The position numbers were made by a program, and so were the translations under genes. This document shows positions 42,068 to 51,360 of a stretch of 64,000 nucleotides of DNA, in pieces (the stretch's first letter is position 1; every line of letters starts with the position of its first letter). Under the pieces are notes generated by a model that saw nothing but the letters and a program-made list of their open reading frames with translations, ran no database searches and was not told the origin of the DNA. Source of the stretch: Bradyrhizobium valentinum (GTDB taxonomy: Bacteria; Pseudomonadota; Alphaproteobacteria; Rhizobiales; Xanthobacteraceae); NCBI RefSeq assembly GCF_001440405.1, contig NZ_LLXX01000175.1, positions 33,085 to 97,084 of the forward strand, written 5' to 3'.

Positions 42068-43810
42068 ATGTCGATCCGTTTCCTTCTGAATCTCTCGATC
42101 GGCGCCAAGCTCGGCATCGCCTCGGGCCTCGGCGTTCTGCTCGTCGTCGTGATGATGGTCAGCCAGATGCGGGCCAACGCGGCGATGCGCGACGCGAATG
42201 TGCGCAAGTCAGCGCAGCAGACGATCGCGCGAGATGGGGTGGACGCGAAGGCGTCGATTCGCGGCATGCAGACCGGCGTCCGTGATCTCCGTCTCGCAAA
42301 CAGTGCGGCAGATCTGCAGAAGGCCAATGACTATCTGGCGGCGCGGCTCAAATCGGTGAACCGTTTTGCCGACGAGATGCTGCAATTGTCTGACCCCGGA
42401 GAAATCCGCGCACGCACCGAGAAGCTCAAGGCCAGGGCAGCAGACTATGCGAAAGCAGCCCAACAGATCGCATCGGTTCGCGGTGAAGCCGTAGCTGCGG
42501 CGGGCGGGTCCGACGCCGCCACGCGGACTACCAAACTGAATGAAGAAGCGATCCGGATTGCACGCGAAGTGACGCTGCCGATTGCGGCCGAACTGGAATC
42601 TCTCGCCAACCAAATCGTCGAGTCGGCCAAGCAGGGTGTGGATCAGGAAGCGGCCCGGGCCACTCGGGAAATGGCTGCCGCCGAACGGGAGTCCATGGCA
42701 ATCGGTATCGGTACGATGCTGTTGCTGATCGGAACCAGCATATTCTCCTACTTCACGATCGCCCGTCCGATGCGCGCGCTGAGCGTGTCGATGGAGGAAC
42801 TCGCGGGTGGCAATTTCGCAGTGGTATTGCCCGGCCTCGGACGCAAGGACGAACTCGGCGCCGTCGCCGGCGCCGTCGAGAAGTTCAAGGTCGTCTCGGA
42901 ACGGAAAGCGCGCGACGAGGCGGAAGCCAGGATCAAGCAGGACCAGATCGCCGCCCAGCAGCGCAAGGCCGAAATGGTCAGGCTGGCGGATTCGTTTGAG
43001 ACGGCAGTCGGCGAGATCGTCGAAACCGTGTCGTCGGCGTCTACCGAACTCGAAGCCTCCGCCAGTACGCTGACGGCAACCGCCGAGCGCGCCCAGCAGG
43101 TGACCACGATGGTCGCCGCGGCCTCGGAAGAGGCTTCCACCAATGTGCAATCGGTTGCGTCAGCGACGGAAGAGCTGTCTTCTTCCGTCAACGAGATCAG
43201 CCGCCAGGTGCAGGAATCGGCGCGGATGGCCGGCGAGGCGGTCGACCAGGCGCGCATTACCAACGATCGCGTCAGCGAATTGTCGAAGGCGGCGAGCCGC
43301 ATCGGCGACGTCGTCGAACTCATCAACACCATCGCAGGCCAGACCAACCTGCTGGCGCTCAACGCCACCATCGAGGCGGCGCGCGCCGGCGAGGCCGGCC
43401 GCGGCTTTGCGGTGGTGGCTTCCGAGGTGAAGGCGCTCGCCGAACAGACCGCGAAGGCCACCGGCGAGATCGGCCAGCAGATATCAGGCATCCAGAGCGC
43501 CACCCAGGAGTCGGTGGGCGCGATCAAGGAGATCAGCGGCACTATCGAAAGGCTGGCCGAGATCGCCTCGACCATCGCAGCCGCCGTGGAAGAGCAGGGC
43601 GCTGCGACGCAGGAAATCTCCCGCAACGTGCAGCAGGCGGCCGAGGGTACCCAGCAGGTCTCCTCCAACATCACCGACGTGCAGCGCGGCGCCGGCGAAA
43701 CCGGCTCTGCCTCCGCACAGGTGCTTTCGGCGGCACAGTCGCTCTCAGCCGACAGCAACCGCCTGAAGATGGAGGTCAGCAAGTTCCTGGATACGGTGCG
43801 GGCAGCGTAA
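42068..43810 (+). CDS. Methyl-accepting chemotaxis protein 4 (4HB-like sensor)
   Basis: This 580-aa chemoreceptor has TM1 (about 12-32), a helical periplasmic domain of about 175 residues, TM2 (about 208-233), HAMP and a signalling domain ending KFLDTVRAA. AAGGA lies eight bases before the ATG. Its periplasmic domain shows no obvious similarity to those of the other three receptors, while the signalling domain is nearly identical, as expected for duplication followed by sensor divergence or domain swapping. Confidence 0.92.
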   Translation: MSIRFLLNLSIGAKLGIASGLGVLLVVVMMVSQMRANAAMRDANVRKSAQQTIARDGVDAKASIRGMQTGVRDLRLANSAADLQKANDYLAARLKSVNRFADEMLQLSDPGEIRARTEKLKARAADYAKAAQQIASVRGEAVAAAGGSDAATRTTKLNEEAIRIAREVTLPIAAELESLANQIVESAKQGVDQEAARATREMAAAERESMAIGIGTMLLLIGTSIFSYFTIARPMRALSVSMEELAGGNFAVVLPGLGRKDELGAVAGAVEKFKVVSERKARDEAEARIKQDQIAAQQRKAEMVRLADSFETAVGEIVETVSSASTELEASASTLTATAERAQQVTTMVAAASEEASTNVQSVASATEELSSSVNEISRQVQESARMAGEAVDQARITNDRVSELSKAASRIGDVVELINTIAGQTNLLALNATIEAARAGEAGRGFAVVASEVKALAEQTAKATGEIGQQISGIQSATQESVGAIKEISGTIERLAEIASTIAAAVEEQGAATQEISRNVQQAAEGTQQVSSNITDVQRGAGETGSASAQVLSAAQSLSADSNRLKMEVSKFLDTVRAA

Positions 43811-43850
43811 GCGCCGGTTCGGGGCGAGGAAGAAGAAGCAGAATTCCTTT

Positions 43851-43990
43851 CCCTTCTCCCCTTGTGGGAGAAGGTGCCTTGCCGAAGGCAAGGCGGATGA
43901 GGGGTCTGTATCCGCGGAGACAGACCCCTCACCCGTCTCAATCGCGCTTTGCGCGCGATTGATCCACCCTCTCCCACAAGGGGAGAGGGG
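43851..43990. repeat. Inverted repeat, family 6 (CCCTTCTCCCCTTGTGGGAGAAGG)
   Basis: Arms CCTTCTCCCCTTGTGGGAGAAGG and CCCTCTCCCACAAGGGGAGAGGGG surround GAGGGGTCTG / CAGACCCCTC. It separates chemoreceptor 4 from the convergent thiolase-like gene. A second, diverged copy is at 52985-53144. Confidence 0.85.
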
Positions 43991-43999
43991 AAGAAGGTA

Positions 44000-45520
44000 T
44001 TACCCCACGCGCCACTCCAGCACGCCATCGTCTGCCGTAACAATCGAGCCGACCGATCCCACCGGCGTCCGGTCCATGTGCAGCAAATGCTTCAACGTCG
44101 CTGCGTCATTGGCGGGGATGCGGGCCAGCGCCCGTTGATCGGCTTCCGTGCGCAGCATTACCACGCCGTGCTCGACGTCGCCCTTGCCCTTGTAGATCAC
44201 GGTAAAGCTCTCGACCTTGCCCTTGCCTGAAGCCTCCGTGACGAAGTCCGGCACCTTGCGGCGGTTGCGGTCGGCCTCGGCCTGCACGCTGGTGTGCTGC
44301 GCGAGCGCCTCTTTGGGCGCCGCGCGCGACAGCACCAGCCCGTGATGCTTGGTGACGAAACCGCCCTGGCCGTAGAGCAGGCCGAGCTTGCCGCGTTCAC
44401 GCAAGGCTCGCACCATCGCGCATGCCGCATGCGTCATATACGTGTTAAGCGGCGCGCCGAAGAAGGTGAGGCCGCCGGTTACCGTCGGCTGCACGTCGCG
44501 GCCGAGGCCGAGCGTCCGCCGCGCCATCTTGGGCACGCAGGGAAAGCAGCTATAGAGCTCGATGGCGTCAAACTTCTTGCCGTCGCCTTCGACGAGATCG
44601 ATCACCGCCTTCAGCACCGCGTTCTGCGGGTGGCTTTCGTAGAACTGGTCGCGCGCGAGATAGTCGCGCGGCTCTTCAGCCGAGGCGCCGCCCACCGGAT
44701 AGACCAGGCGATCTTCGGGCACGCCGGCTGCACGGGCTTTCGCCAGCGACGTCAGCAGCACCGCGCTGCCCATGTTCACCGTCGGATTCGCCACCATCAG
44801 TTTTGTGTAGGGCCAGGCGATCAACCGGTTCTCCGGCGTGGGCGTGGTGATCTCATCCGGCGCAAAACGCTTCTTCAGCCAGGAGTTCGGATTTTCTGAC
44901 GCCACTTTCGAATAGGTCGACCACAGCGCGCCGGATTCGGCGAGCGCCTCGCGCGGCGTCTGGCCCCAATGTGCTGATGTGGCGGATTCATAGAGTGGGT
45001 AGACCGTGATGGGGCGGAATACGCCGAGCTTCACCGCCATCGGCTTCTGAAACGCCGCGCCGCGCTTCGGCTCCTCGACGTCGTGGGCGAACGGCGTCCA
45101 CGGCAGCGAGATGCCGCCGCGCTCGGCCTTGGTTGCGGTCGATTGCGCTTCCGCGCCGCACACCACCGCCACGCTACTTTCGCCGCGCGCGATGCGCTTG
45201 GCCGCTTCGTGAATGTAGCGGATCGGGCTCTCGCCGCCGACCGGGCCGTAGTAGCAATGGGCCGGGTTGGCGCCAAGCCGCGCGGCCAACTGCTTCTCGG
45301 GATCGCGGTAGCGCCAGCTCAGGAAATTGACGACGTCGAGCGAGCCGAGCTCACCGAGCAGTTTTGCTCCACCGTCCGCCTCCGCCCGCCGCACCGCCTC
45401 CTCAAGCAGCGCCAGCGGCTCAAGGCCATCGGCGATATCCTTGGGCCGGTCGACGATTTCGCCGACGCCGACGATGACGGGAATGCGGTCTTCGGGGAGG
45501 GGGAAGGTATTGTCCAACAT
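44000..45520 (-). CDS. Thiolase-like acetyl-CoA acetyltransferase family protein lacking the usual cysteine
   Basis: This 506-aa protein has a thiolase fold of the SCP-x-like group: PVIVGVGEIVDRP at the start, VAVVCGAEAQST, and GGLTFFGAPLNTYMTHAAC near the C-terminus. The nucleophilic-cysteine region, usually NxxCxSG, reads YYGPVGGESPIRYIHEAAKR, so the active-site cysteine appears to be Gly. The role may be degradation or non-classical Claisen chemistry. ATG 45520 is preferred; GTG 45535 is an alternative. The stop codon is 10 bp past a repeat. Confidence 0.78.
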   Translation of the reverse strand: MLDNTFPLPEDRIPVIVGVGEIVDRPKDIADGLEPLALLEEAVRRAEADGGAKLLGELGSLDVVNFLSWRYRDPEKQLAARLGANPAHCYYGPVGGESPIRYIHEAAKRIARGESSVAVVCGAEAQSTATKAERGGISLPWTPFAHDVEEPKRGAAFQKPMAVKLGVFRPITVYPLYESATSAHWGQTPREALAESGALWSTYSKVASENPNSWLKKRFAPDEITTPTPENRLIAWPYTKLMVANPTVNMGSAVLLTSLAKARAAGVPEDRLVYPVGGASAEEPRDYLARDQFYESHPQNAVLKAVIDLVEGDGKKFDAIELYSCFPCVPKMARRTLGLGRDVQPTVTGGLTFFGAPLNTYMTHAACAMVRALRERGKLGLLYGQGGFVTKHHGLVLSRAAPKEALAQHTSVQAEADRNRRKVPDFVTEASGKGKVESFTVIYKGKGDVEHGVVMLRTEADQRALARIPANDAATLKHLLHMDRTPVGSVGSIVTADDGVLEWRVG

Positions 45521-45555
45521 TTCTTCTTGTTTCACTTTCTAGAGATTCGACACGC

Positions 45556-45709
45556 CGTCGCCCTTCGAGGCCTTCGCTGCGCTACGGCACCTCAGGGTGA
45601 CGGCTACGGGCACTCCGTCATCCTGAGGAGCCGCGAAGCGGCGTCTCGAAGGATGGGCCGCGGGCCTCATGGTTCGAGACGGCGCTTCGCGCCTCGTCAC
45701 CATGAGGGA
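45556..45709. repeat. Compound palindromic repeat (family 1 plus a CCCTTCGAGGC...CCTCAGGGTGACGG unit)
   Basis: Three hairpins in a row: 45556-45602 is of a different subtype (CTTCGAGGCC / CACCTCAGGGTGA), and 45618-45657 and 45665-45709 are family 1. It lies between the thiolase-like and nitronate monooxygenase genes. Confidence 0.8.
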
Positions 45710-45716
45710 CTAACTC

Positions 45717-46850
45717 TCACTCCTCCATCAGCATATTCATATGCTCCACCGCATCGGCAAAATCCTCCTTGAACTCCTGCACCACGGCGCCGGCCGATTT
45801 CACGCTGTCGATCAGGCCGACGCCCTGGCCGACAAAATACGTCACGAGGTCGCGCGCCTGCACATTGCCGGCGGCGGCCGCGCGGTCGATCGAGTTGAAG
45901 GCGTCGCGGCTGATGATGCTTTGCAGCGGCATCGGCAACGCACCGGGGCTGTCAGGTCCGCGGTCCCACGCATCCGTCCACACCGAGCGCAATTGCCGCG
46001 CGGGCTTGCCGGTACGGCCCTTGGAGCGCACCGCGTCGCGCGAGGAAGCTGCGATCATCTTCTCGCGGAAGATCTCGGTGGTTTCGGATTCCACCGTCGC
46101 CAGCCACACCGATCCGGTCCAGGCGCCGGCGGCGCCCATCGCCATGCAGGCCGCCATCTGCCGCCCGGTCATGATGCCGCCGGCGGCCAGCACCGGCACG
46201 TCACGGATTGGCTTGATCGCCTTGATCACCTCGGGCACCAGCACCATGGTCGAGACTTCCCCGCAATGGCCGCCGGCCTCGGTGCCTTGCACCACCAGAA
46301 TGTCGACGCCGGCCGCGACCTGTCGCAGCGCATGTTCCTTGGCGCCGACCAGCGCCGCGACCGGAACATTATGTTTCTTGCCGATGTCAATCATCGCCTT
46401 CGGCGGCACGCCGAGCGCATTGGCGATCAACTTGATCGGATGGCGAAACGAAACCTCGAGCACCTCGAGCGCGCGCTGCGCGTCGAACGGCTGCGGCTGG
46501 TTGTCGGCAACGTTGGTCGTCGTCAGCTCGACGCCGTATTTCTTCAGGAGGTTGCGGGTGAAGTCGCGGTGCTGCGGCGAGATCCGCGCCTCCAGGCTTT
46601 TCCACGTCACGTCCTTTTCACCCGCAGTCGAAATGTTCTCGGGGATCAGCACGTCGAGCCCGTACGGCTTGCCGTCGGTGTGATCGTCGATCCATTTCAA
46701 TTCCTGCTCGATGGTTTCAGGCGAGTGCGCGGTCGCGCCCAGAACGCCAAAGCCACCGGCGCGGCTGACGGCCGCAACGACGTCGCGGCAATGGCTGAAG
46801 GCGAGCAGCGGAAACTCGATGCCCAGCATGTCGCAGATCGGCGATTTCAT
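45717..46850 (-). CDS. Nitronate monooxygenase-like FMN protein
   Basis: This 377-aa TIM-barrel flavoprotein opens ICDMLGIEFPLLAFS and has the FMN/active-site block VVQGTEAGGHCGEVSTM, then PVLAAGGIMTGRQMAACMAM. These are features of the 2-nitropropane dioxygenase / nitronate monooxygenase family, which oxidises alkyl nitronates; some members have other roles. GGGAGGA lies eight bases before the ATG. It is alone between repeats and divergent from the monooxygenase at 47162. Confidence 0.85.
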   Translation of the reverse strand: MKSPICDMLGIEFPLLAFSHCRDVVAAVSRAGGFGVLGATAHSPETIEQELKWIDDHTDGKPYGLDVLIPENISTAGEKDVTWKSLEARISPQHRDFTRNLLKKYGVELTTTNVADNQPQPFDAQRALEVLEVSFRHPIKLIANALGVPPKAMIDIGKKHNVPVAALVGAKEHALRQVAAGVDILVVQGTEAGGHCGEVSTMVLVPEVIKAIKPIRDVPVLAAGGIMTGRQMAACMAMGAAGAWTGSVWLATVESETTEIFREKMIAASSRDAVRSKGRTGKPARQLRSVWTDAWDRGPDSPGALPMPLQSIISRDAFNSIDRAAAAGNVQARDLVTYFVGQGVGLIDSVKSAGAVVQEFKEDFADAVEHMNMLMEE

Positions 46851-46942
46851 GGCTTTGTCCTCCCGGCGGCAGCACTTGGATGCTGCTCGGCTTTCCGCGA
46901 GACGCTAGCCCATTGGAGGCTTGCATGCCAAGCGGTGTTAGT

Positions 46943-47045
46943 TCCTCATCCCGAGGAGCCTGCGCAGCAGGCGTCTCGAAGGATGAAGGCCACAGACGGG
47001 GCCTCATGGTTCGAGACGGCGCTTCGCGCCTCCTCACCATGAGGG
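46943..47045. repeat. Intergenic palindromic repeat, family 1 (paired)
   Basis: The CTCATCCCGAGGAGCCTGC unit and the CTCATGGTTCGAGACGGCGC unit lie in the divergent gap between the nitronate monooxygenase and Baeyer-Villiger monooxygenase genes. Confidence 0.85.
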
Positions 47046-47161
47046 GCTTGCAATTCCATCTCGCAAAATATGCAGAGCACGGCCGCCGATTTGCGTCTTG
47101 CGCTTTGGCGTTATCGAGAGAATGCTGCCAATCAACCAAAAGAATTTTTCAGGGAGCCTTT

Positions 47162-48820
47162 ATGTCCGCCACGTCTTCCGTTTCCGCCAAATCGCCCGAG
47201 ACCTACGACGTGGTCGTGGTCGGCGCAGGTTTTGCCGGCATGTACATGCTGCACCGCTTGCGCGGGCAGGGGATGACGGCGCGGGTCTACGAGCAGGGCA
47301 GTGGCGTCGGCGGCACGTGGTACTGGAACCGCTATCCCGGCGCGCGCTGCGACGTCGAGAGCATGCAATACTCCTATTCGTTCTCCGACGAGCTGCAGCA
47401 GGAATGGGACTGGAGCGAGCGCTACGCGCCGCAGCCGGAGATTTTGAAATACGCCAATCACGTCGCCGACCGCTTCAATCTGCGGCCCGACATCCAGTTC
47501 AACACCCGCGTCGACAGCGCGATGTTCGACGAGACCACCTCCCTGTGGTCCGTCACGACCTCAGACGGCAAGACGGTCACCGCAAAGTTTGTCGTGCTCG
47601 CCACCGGCTGTCTGTCGAACGCGCGAATGCCCGACATCAAGGGTCTCGATCAATTCAAGGGCAAGGTCTACCACACCGGCCACTGGCCGCATGAAGAAGT
47701 CGATTTCACTGGCCAGCGCGTCGGCGTGATCGGCACCGGATCCTCCGCAATCCAGTCGGTGCCGGTGATCGCCGAACAGGCGAGCCATCTGACGGTGTTT
47801 CAGCGCACCGCGAATTTCTCGATCCCTGCGCGCAACGCCGTGCTGAGCGAAGCGGAGCGGCAGAAATTCCGCGATAACTATCCCGAGATCAGGCGCTTCG
47901 CGCGCGAGGTGGCGAAGAACGGTATTTACACCGAAATGCCCGACCGCGGCGCGCTCGACGACGGCGACAACGAGCGCCGTGCCAAATACGAGGCGCGCTG
48001 GAATCGCGGCGGGCTTACTTTCATGTCGGTCTACAACAACCTCGCACTCGACAAGGCTGCCAACGACACCGCCGCGAATTTCGTCCGCGAAAAAATCGCC
48101 GAGATCGTCAGGGACCCGGAAACTGCAAAACTGTTGCAGCCGGACAACCATCCGATCGGCTCCAAGCGTATCTGTATCGACACCGATTATTTCGCGACCT
48201 TCAACCGTCCGAACGTGGCGCTGGTCGACATCAGGTCCAATCCGATCGAGGAGATCACCGATAACGCGGTGCGCGTCGGTGCGAAGGGCTACGGGGTCGA
48301 CGCGCTGGTGCTGGCGACCGGCTTCGACGCCATGACGGGATCGGTGGCGAAGATCGATATAAGCGGCCGCGGCGGCCAGACGCTGAACCAGAAATGGGCG
48401 GCGGGTCCGCGCACCTATCTCGGCCTGATGAGCGCCGGATTTCCCAATCTCTTCGTCATCACCGGCCCCGGCAGTCCCTCGGTGCTGTCGAACATGATCG
48501 TCTCGATCGAGCAGCATGTCGACTGGACCACCGACTGCATGGCCTATATGCGCGAGCACGGCCTCGAAACTATGGAGGCGGATAGCGACGCCGAAGACAA
48601 ATGGGTCGCCCATGTCAATGAGGTCGCCTACACCACGCTCTACCCGCAGGCCAATTCCTGGTACATGGGTGCCAACGTCCCCGGCAAGCCCAGGATTTTC
48701 ATGCCCTATATCGGCGGCGTCGGCCCCTACCGTCAGATCTGCAACGAAGTTGCGGCCAAGGGTTATGAGGGATTTGTGATGGAGCGGGCGGAGGCGCCGC
48801 GGAAGGTGGCGGCGTCGTAA
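47162..48820 (+). CDS. Type I Baeyer-Villiger monooxygenase (flavin-containing, NADPH-dependent)
   Basis: This 552-aa flavoprotein has an FAD Rossmann motif VVGAGFAGMYM near residue 20, the diagnostic FxGxxxHxxxWP motif as FKGKVYHTGHWP (165-176), and an NADPH motif VGVIGTGSSAIQ near 186. These match cyclohexanone/phenylacetone monooxygenase relatives, which insert oxygen next to a ketone to form an ester or lactone. The ATG at 47162 has AGGGAG upstream; the frame extends back through a repeat, which is not coding. A thiolase-like gene and several hydrolases lie nearby. Confidence 0.92.
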   Translation: MSATSSVSAKSPETYDVVVVGAGFAGMYMLHRLRGQGMTARVYEQGSGVGGTWYWNRYPGARCDVESMQYSYSFSDELQQEWDWSERYAPQPEILKYANHVADRFNLRPDIQFNTRVDSAMFDETTSLWSVTTSDGKTVTAKFVVLATGCLSNARMPDIKGLDQFKGKVYHTGHWPHEEVDFTGQRVGVIGTGSSAIQSVPVIAEQASHLTVFQRTANFSIPARNAVLSEAERQKFRDNYPEIRRFAREVAKNGIYTEMPDRGALDDGDNERRAKYEARWNRGGLTFMSVYNNLALDKAANDTAANFVREKIAEIVRDPETAKLLQPDNHPIGSKRICIDTDYFATFNRPNVALVDIRSNPIEEITDNAVRVGAKGYGVDALVLATGFDAMTGSVAKIDISGRGGQTLNQKWAAGPRTYLGLMSAGFPNLFVITGPGSPSVLSNMIVSIEQHVDWTTDCMAYMREHGLETMEADSDAEDKWVAHVNEVAYTTLYPQANSWYMGANVPGKPRIFMPYIGGVGPYRQICNEVAAKGYEGFVMERAEAPRKVAAS

Positions 48821-48830
48821 GTATCGCTTA

Positions 48831-48993
48831 CCCCTCATGGTGAGGAGGCGCCAACGGGTCCGCGCGTAGCGCGGCCCGATGACAGGCTTCGCGCCGTCTC
48901 CGGACGATGCTACGCATCGCCGGGAGAACCACGAGGCCCCGCTGGTGCCATTCATCCTTCGAGACGCCGCTGCGCGGCTCCTCAGGATGAGGT
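48831..48993. repeat. Intergenic palindromic repeat, family 1 (paired, with nested palindrome)
   Basis: This copy holds a CGGGTCCGCGCGTAGCGCGGCCCG hairpin (48855-48877) and the nested module CCGGACGATGCTACGCATCGCCGGG (48900-48923). It follows the monooxygenase gene by 10 bp. Confidence 0.85.
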
Positions 48994-49004
48994 CTAACTG
49001 ACAT

Positions 49005-49048
49005 GTAGGGTAGGCAACGCGGCGCAGGTGCGCCTTTGCCCACCCTAC
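49005..49048. repeat. Inverted repeat, family 4 (GTAGGGTAGGCAACGC), overlapping the aminotransferase 3' end
   Basis: Arms GTAGGGTAGGCAA and TTGCCCACCCTAC. The TAG stop of the minus-strand aminotransferase (49045-49047) is part of the right arm. Other copies are at 52871-52960 and 56362-56399. Confidence 0.82.
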
Positions 49049-50199
49049 AAGCCCCGTAGCCGCCGCGTCAAAACCTCAACAAACCGATCGACATCGGCCT
49101 CGTCATTATAAACGTGGGGCGAGATGCGCATGCGCCCGAGGCGCGGTGCGACATAGACCCCTTCACTAGCCAATCCTTCGACGAGGCCGGCCGGCATTCC
49201 GCCCTCGAAGGCGAGGCTCAATACATGCGGCGCCCGCAGACGAGGTTCGGGAACGCGGACGCCGATGCCGCGCACGGCTTGCGCGATCCGCTCCGTCAGC
49301 ATCGTGAGACGTTGCACAATCGCCGGCGCGCCCCAATCAGCCATCATCTCCATGCCGATCGAAGCCATCTCCATCGAGATGAAATGATCGCGCTCGCCCA
49401 TGTCGAAGCGCCGCGCATCGCCAACGTAACTGAGATCGGTGAAATAGACCGCGTTCTCGGCGCGCACGTTGCGGCGGCCGGACGCGGTCTGCTCAAGCGG
49501 GATGCCGCCTTGATGGCGCTTTGCAACATAGAGAAAGGCGCGCCCGTAAGGGCCGAGCAGCCATTTATAGGTCGGGAATATCACAAAATCCGGGTCGAGA
49601 CGCTTCACGTCGGTCGTCAGCACGCCAACGCTGTGCGTCGCGTCGACAAGGAAGGCGGCGCCCCGCTGTCGCAGCGCCGCGCCGACCTTGTCGACGTCGA
49701 TCAAGCCACCGTCCGACCAGTGCACCGATGAGACCGAGGCCAGGCTGACCGGCGATGCGCCGGATCGTTCGATCGCGGCAAGCACCGCCGACGTCCAGTC
49801 GCCATCGTCAGGCTGCCGAACCGTCTCTACGGTGAACCCCTCCGCCTCGGCCCGCGTGTGCCATTCGAGCACCGGCGAGGAATGATCGTTCTCCAGCACG
49901 ATCACGCGCGTGCCGCGGGCGATCGGCAGTGTCTTCGCGGCGGTCGCAACGCCGTAACTGACCGAGGGAATCAGGGCGATATCGGCGGCCTCGGCATTGA
50001 TCAGCCGGGCAGCAGCAAGGCGCGCGCGTTCATGCTGCTGGTTGGCGAAGGAGGCGCTGAGCGTCCACGGCGTGCCCTTGCGGAGAACCGCGGCGCGGCC
50101 GGCCTCCAGCGTTCGAAGCGGCAGCGGGCTGTAGGAGGCGGCGTTCAGGTAGCAAATCTGGCGCGGTATCTCGAACAAGGCGCGCTGTGATGGGAGCAT
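49045..50199 (-). CDS. Class V PLP-dependent aminotransferase / cysteine desulfurase-like
   Basis: This protein is 384 aa from ATG 50199, which has GAGG eight bases upstream. Class V features are ICYLNAASYSPLP at the start, LVDATHSVGV, and the PLP lysine in FPTYKWLLGPYGRAFLY. The family includes isopenicillin-N epimerase-like and kynureninase-like enzymes; the reaction here is unknown. An earlier in-frame start (50319) would add 40 residues of poor quality. The last codon and stop fall in a repeat arm. Confidence 0.83.
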   Translation of the reverse strand: MLPSQRALFEIPRQICYLNAASYSPLPLRTLEAGRAAVLRKGTPWTLSASFANQQHERARLAAARLINAEAADIALIPSVSYGVATAAKTLPIARGTRVIVLENDHSSPVLEWHTRAEAEGFTVETVRQPDDGDWTSAVLAAIERSGASPVSLASVSSVHWSDGGLIDVDKVGAALRQRGAAFLVDATHSVGVLTTDVKRLDPDFVIFPTYKWLLGPYGRAFLYVAKRHQGGIPLEQTASGRRNVRAENAVYFTDLSYVGDARRFDMGERDHFISMEMASIGMEMMADWGAPAIVQRLTMLTERIAQAVRGIGVRVPEPRLRAPHVLSLAFEGGMPAGLVEGLASEGVYVAPRLGRMRISPHVYNDEADVDRFVEVLTRRLRGL

Positions 50200-50451
50200 T
50201 TGGATGGCCTCTATTGTAGCGACATATCCATTATGGCCGATCTCGACTACACCAGCCACAGCAGCATTGCTCCGAGGACATCTGCCTCTTGCAATCGGGG
50301 CAGGGGTGGCATGACGCATTCCTCCCCTGACTTTTGCGCGCTTTTTGTTTAGTTGCAGTGCTGATACGAAACCTTACATGGATTGCGCCCGCCGCCGCGC
50401 GATAGACCACGCAATCGCGAGACGCCTCGAAGGAGCCTGGAGCCAACCCGA

Positions 50452-51345
50452 ATGACCGACGCCCCCGTTAACGATCCCGCCGGATACACTCCGCCAAAAG
50501 TCTGGACCTGGAACAAGGAGAGCGGCGGCCAGTTCGCCAAGATCAATCGTCCGATCGCAGGCCCCACACATGAGGCCGAGTTGCCGGTCGGCCGCCATCC
50601 GTTTCAGCTCTATTCGCTGGCGACACCGAACGGCGTCAAGGTCACCGTGATGTTCGAGGAGCTGCTGGCCGCCGGCCACAGCGGCGCGGAATACGACGCC
50701 TGGCTGATCAAGATCGACGGCAACCAATTCGGCAGCGGCTTTGTTGCTGTCAATCCGAACTCGAAAATTCCCGCGCTGATGGATCGCAGCGGCCCTGAGC
50801 CGATCCGGGTGTTCGAGTCCGGCGCGATCCTGATGCATCTGGCCGAAAAATTCGGGGCGTTCCTGCCGGCCGGTGGTGCGGCGCGGGCCGAATGCCTGTC
50901 ATGGCTGTTCTGGCAGATGGGCAGTGCGCCGTTTCTCGGCGGCGGCTTTGGCCATTTCTACGCCTATGCGCCGACCAAGATCGAATACGCCATCGACCGC
51001 TACGCCATGGAGGTGAAGCGTCAACTCGACGTGCTCGACCGGCACCTCGCCGACAATGAATATCTCGCAGGCCACGAGTACACGATCGCCGACATGGCCA
51101 CTTGGCCGTGGTACGGCGCGCTGGCCAAGGGCCTAGTCTACGGCGCCGGAGAATTCCTGTCGGTGCACGAATACAAGAACGTGCAGCGCTGGACCGACGC
51201 GATTGCAAAACGCCCGGCGGTGAAGCGCGGCCGCATGGTCAACCGCATCTCGGGCGATCCGGCGAGCCAGTTGCACGAGCGGCATGACGCGTCCGATTTC
51301 GATACGAAGACGCAGGACAAGATCGGCGAGCCTGCGAAGGCGTGA
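50452..51345 (+). CDS. YghU-type glutathione S-transferase (GSH-dependent disulfide-bond oxidoreductase)
   Basis: This 297-aa protein has the YghU/Nu-class pattern: an N-terminal extension with PPKVWTWNKESGGQFAKINR, a thioredoxin-like domain with LYSLATPNGVKVTVMFEELL, NPNSKIPALMD and ESGAILMHLAEKFG, and a helical C-terminal domain with YTIADMATWPWYGAL. The family reduces organic hydroperoxides or disulfides with glutathione. It is divergent from the aminotransferase, with 252 bp between starts, and 15 bp before the broken hydrolase. Confidence 0.9.
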   Translation: MTDAPVNDPAGYTPPKVWTWNKESGGQFAKINRPIAGPTHEAELPVGRHPFQLYSLATPNGVKVTVMFEELLAAGHSGAEYDAWLIKIDGNQFGSGFVAVNPNSKIPALMDRSGPEPIRVFESGAILMHLAEKFGAFLPAGGAARAECLSWLFWQMGSAPFLGGGFGHFYAYAPTKIEYAIDRYAMEVKRQLDVLDRHLADNEYLAGHEYTIADMATWPWYGALAKGLVYGAGEFLSVHEYKNVQRWTDAIAKRPAVKRGRMVNRISGDPASQLHERHDASDFDTKTQDKIGEPAKA

Positions 51346-51360
51346 GGCGAGGGGAACGCC

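Noticed and set aside
45741..47042. 433-codon plus-strand open frame over the nitronate monooxygenase
   Set aside because: Arg/His-rich translation without family pattern, antisense to a gene with a strong ribosome site.
46880..47161. Upstream extension of the Baeyer-Villiger monooxygenase frame
   Set aside because: The extra 94 codons are mostly repeat sequence. ATG 47162 has a ribosome site and matches the usual N-terminus.
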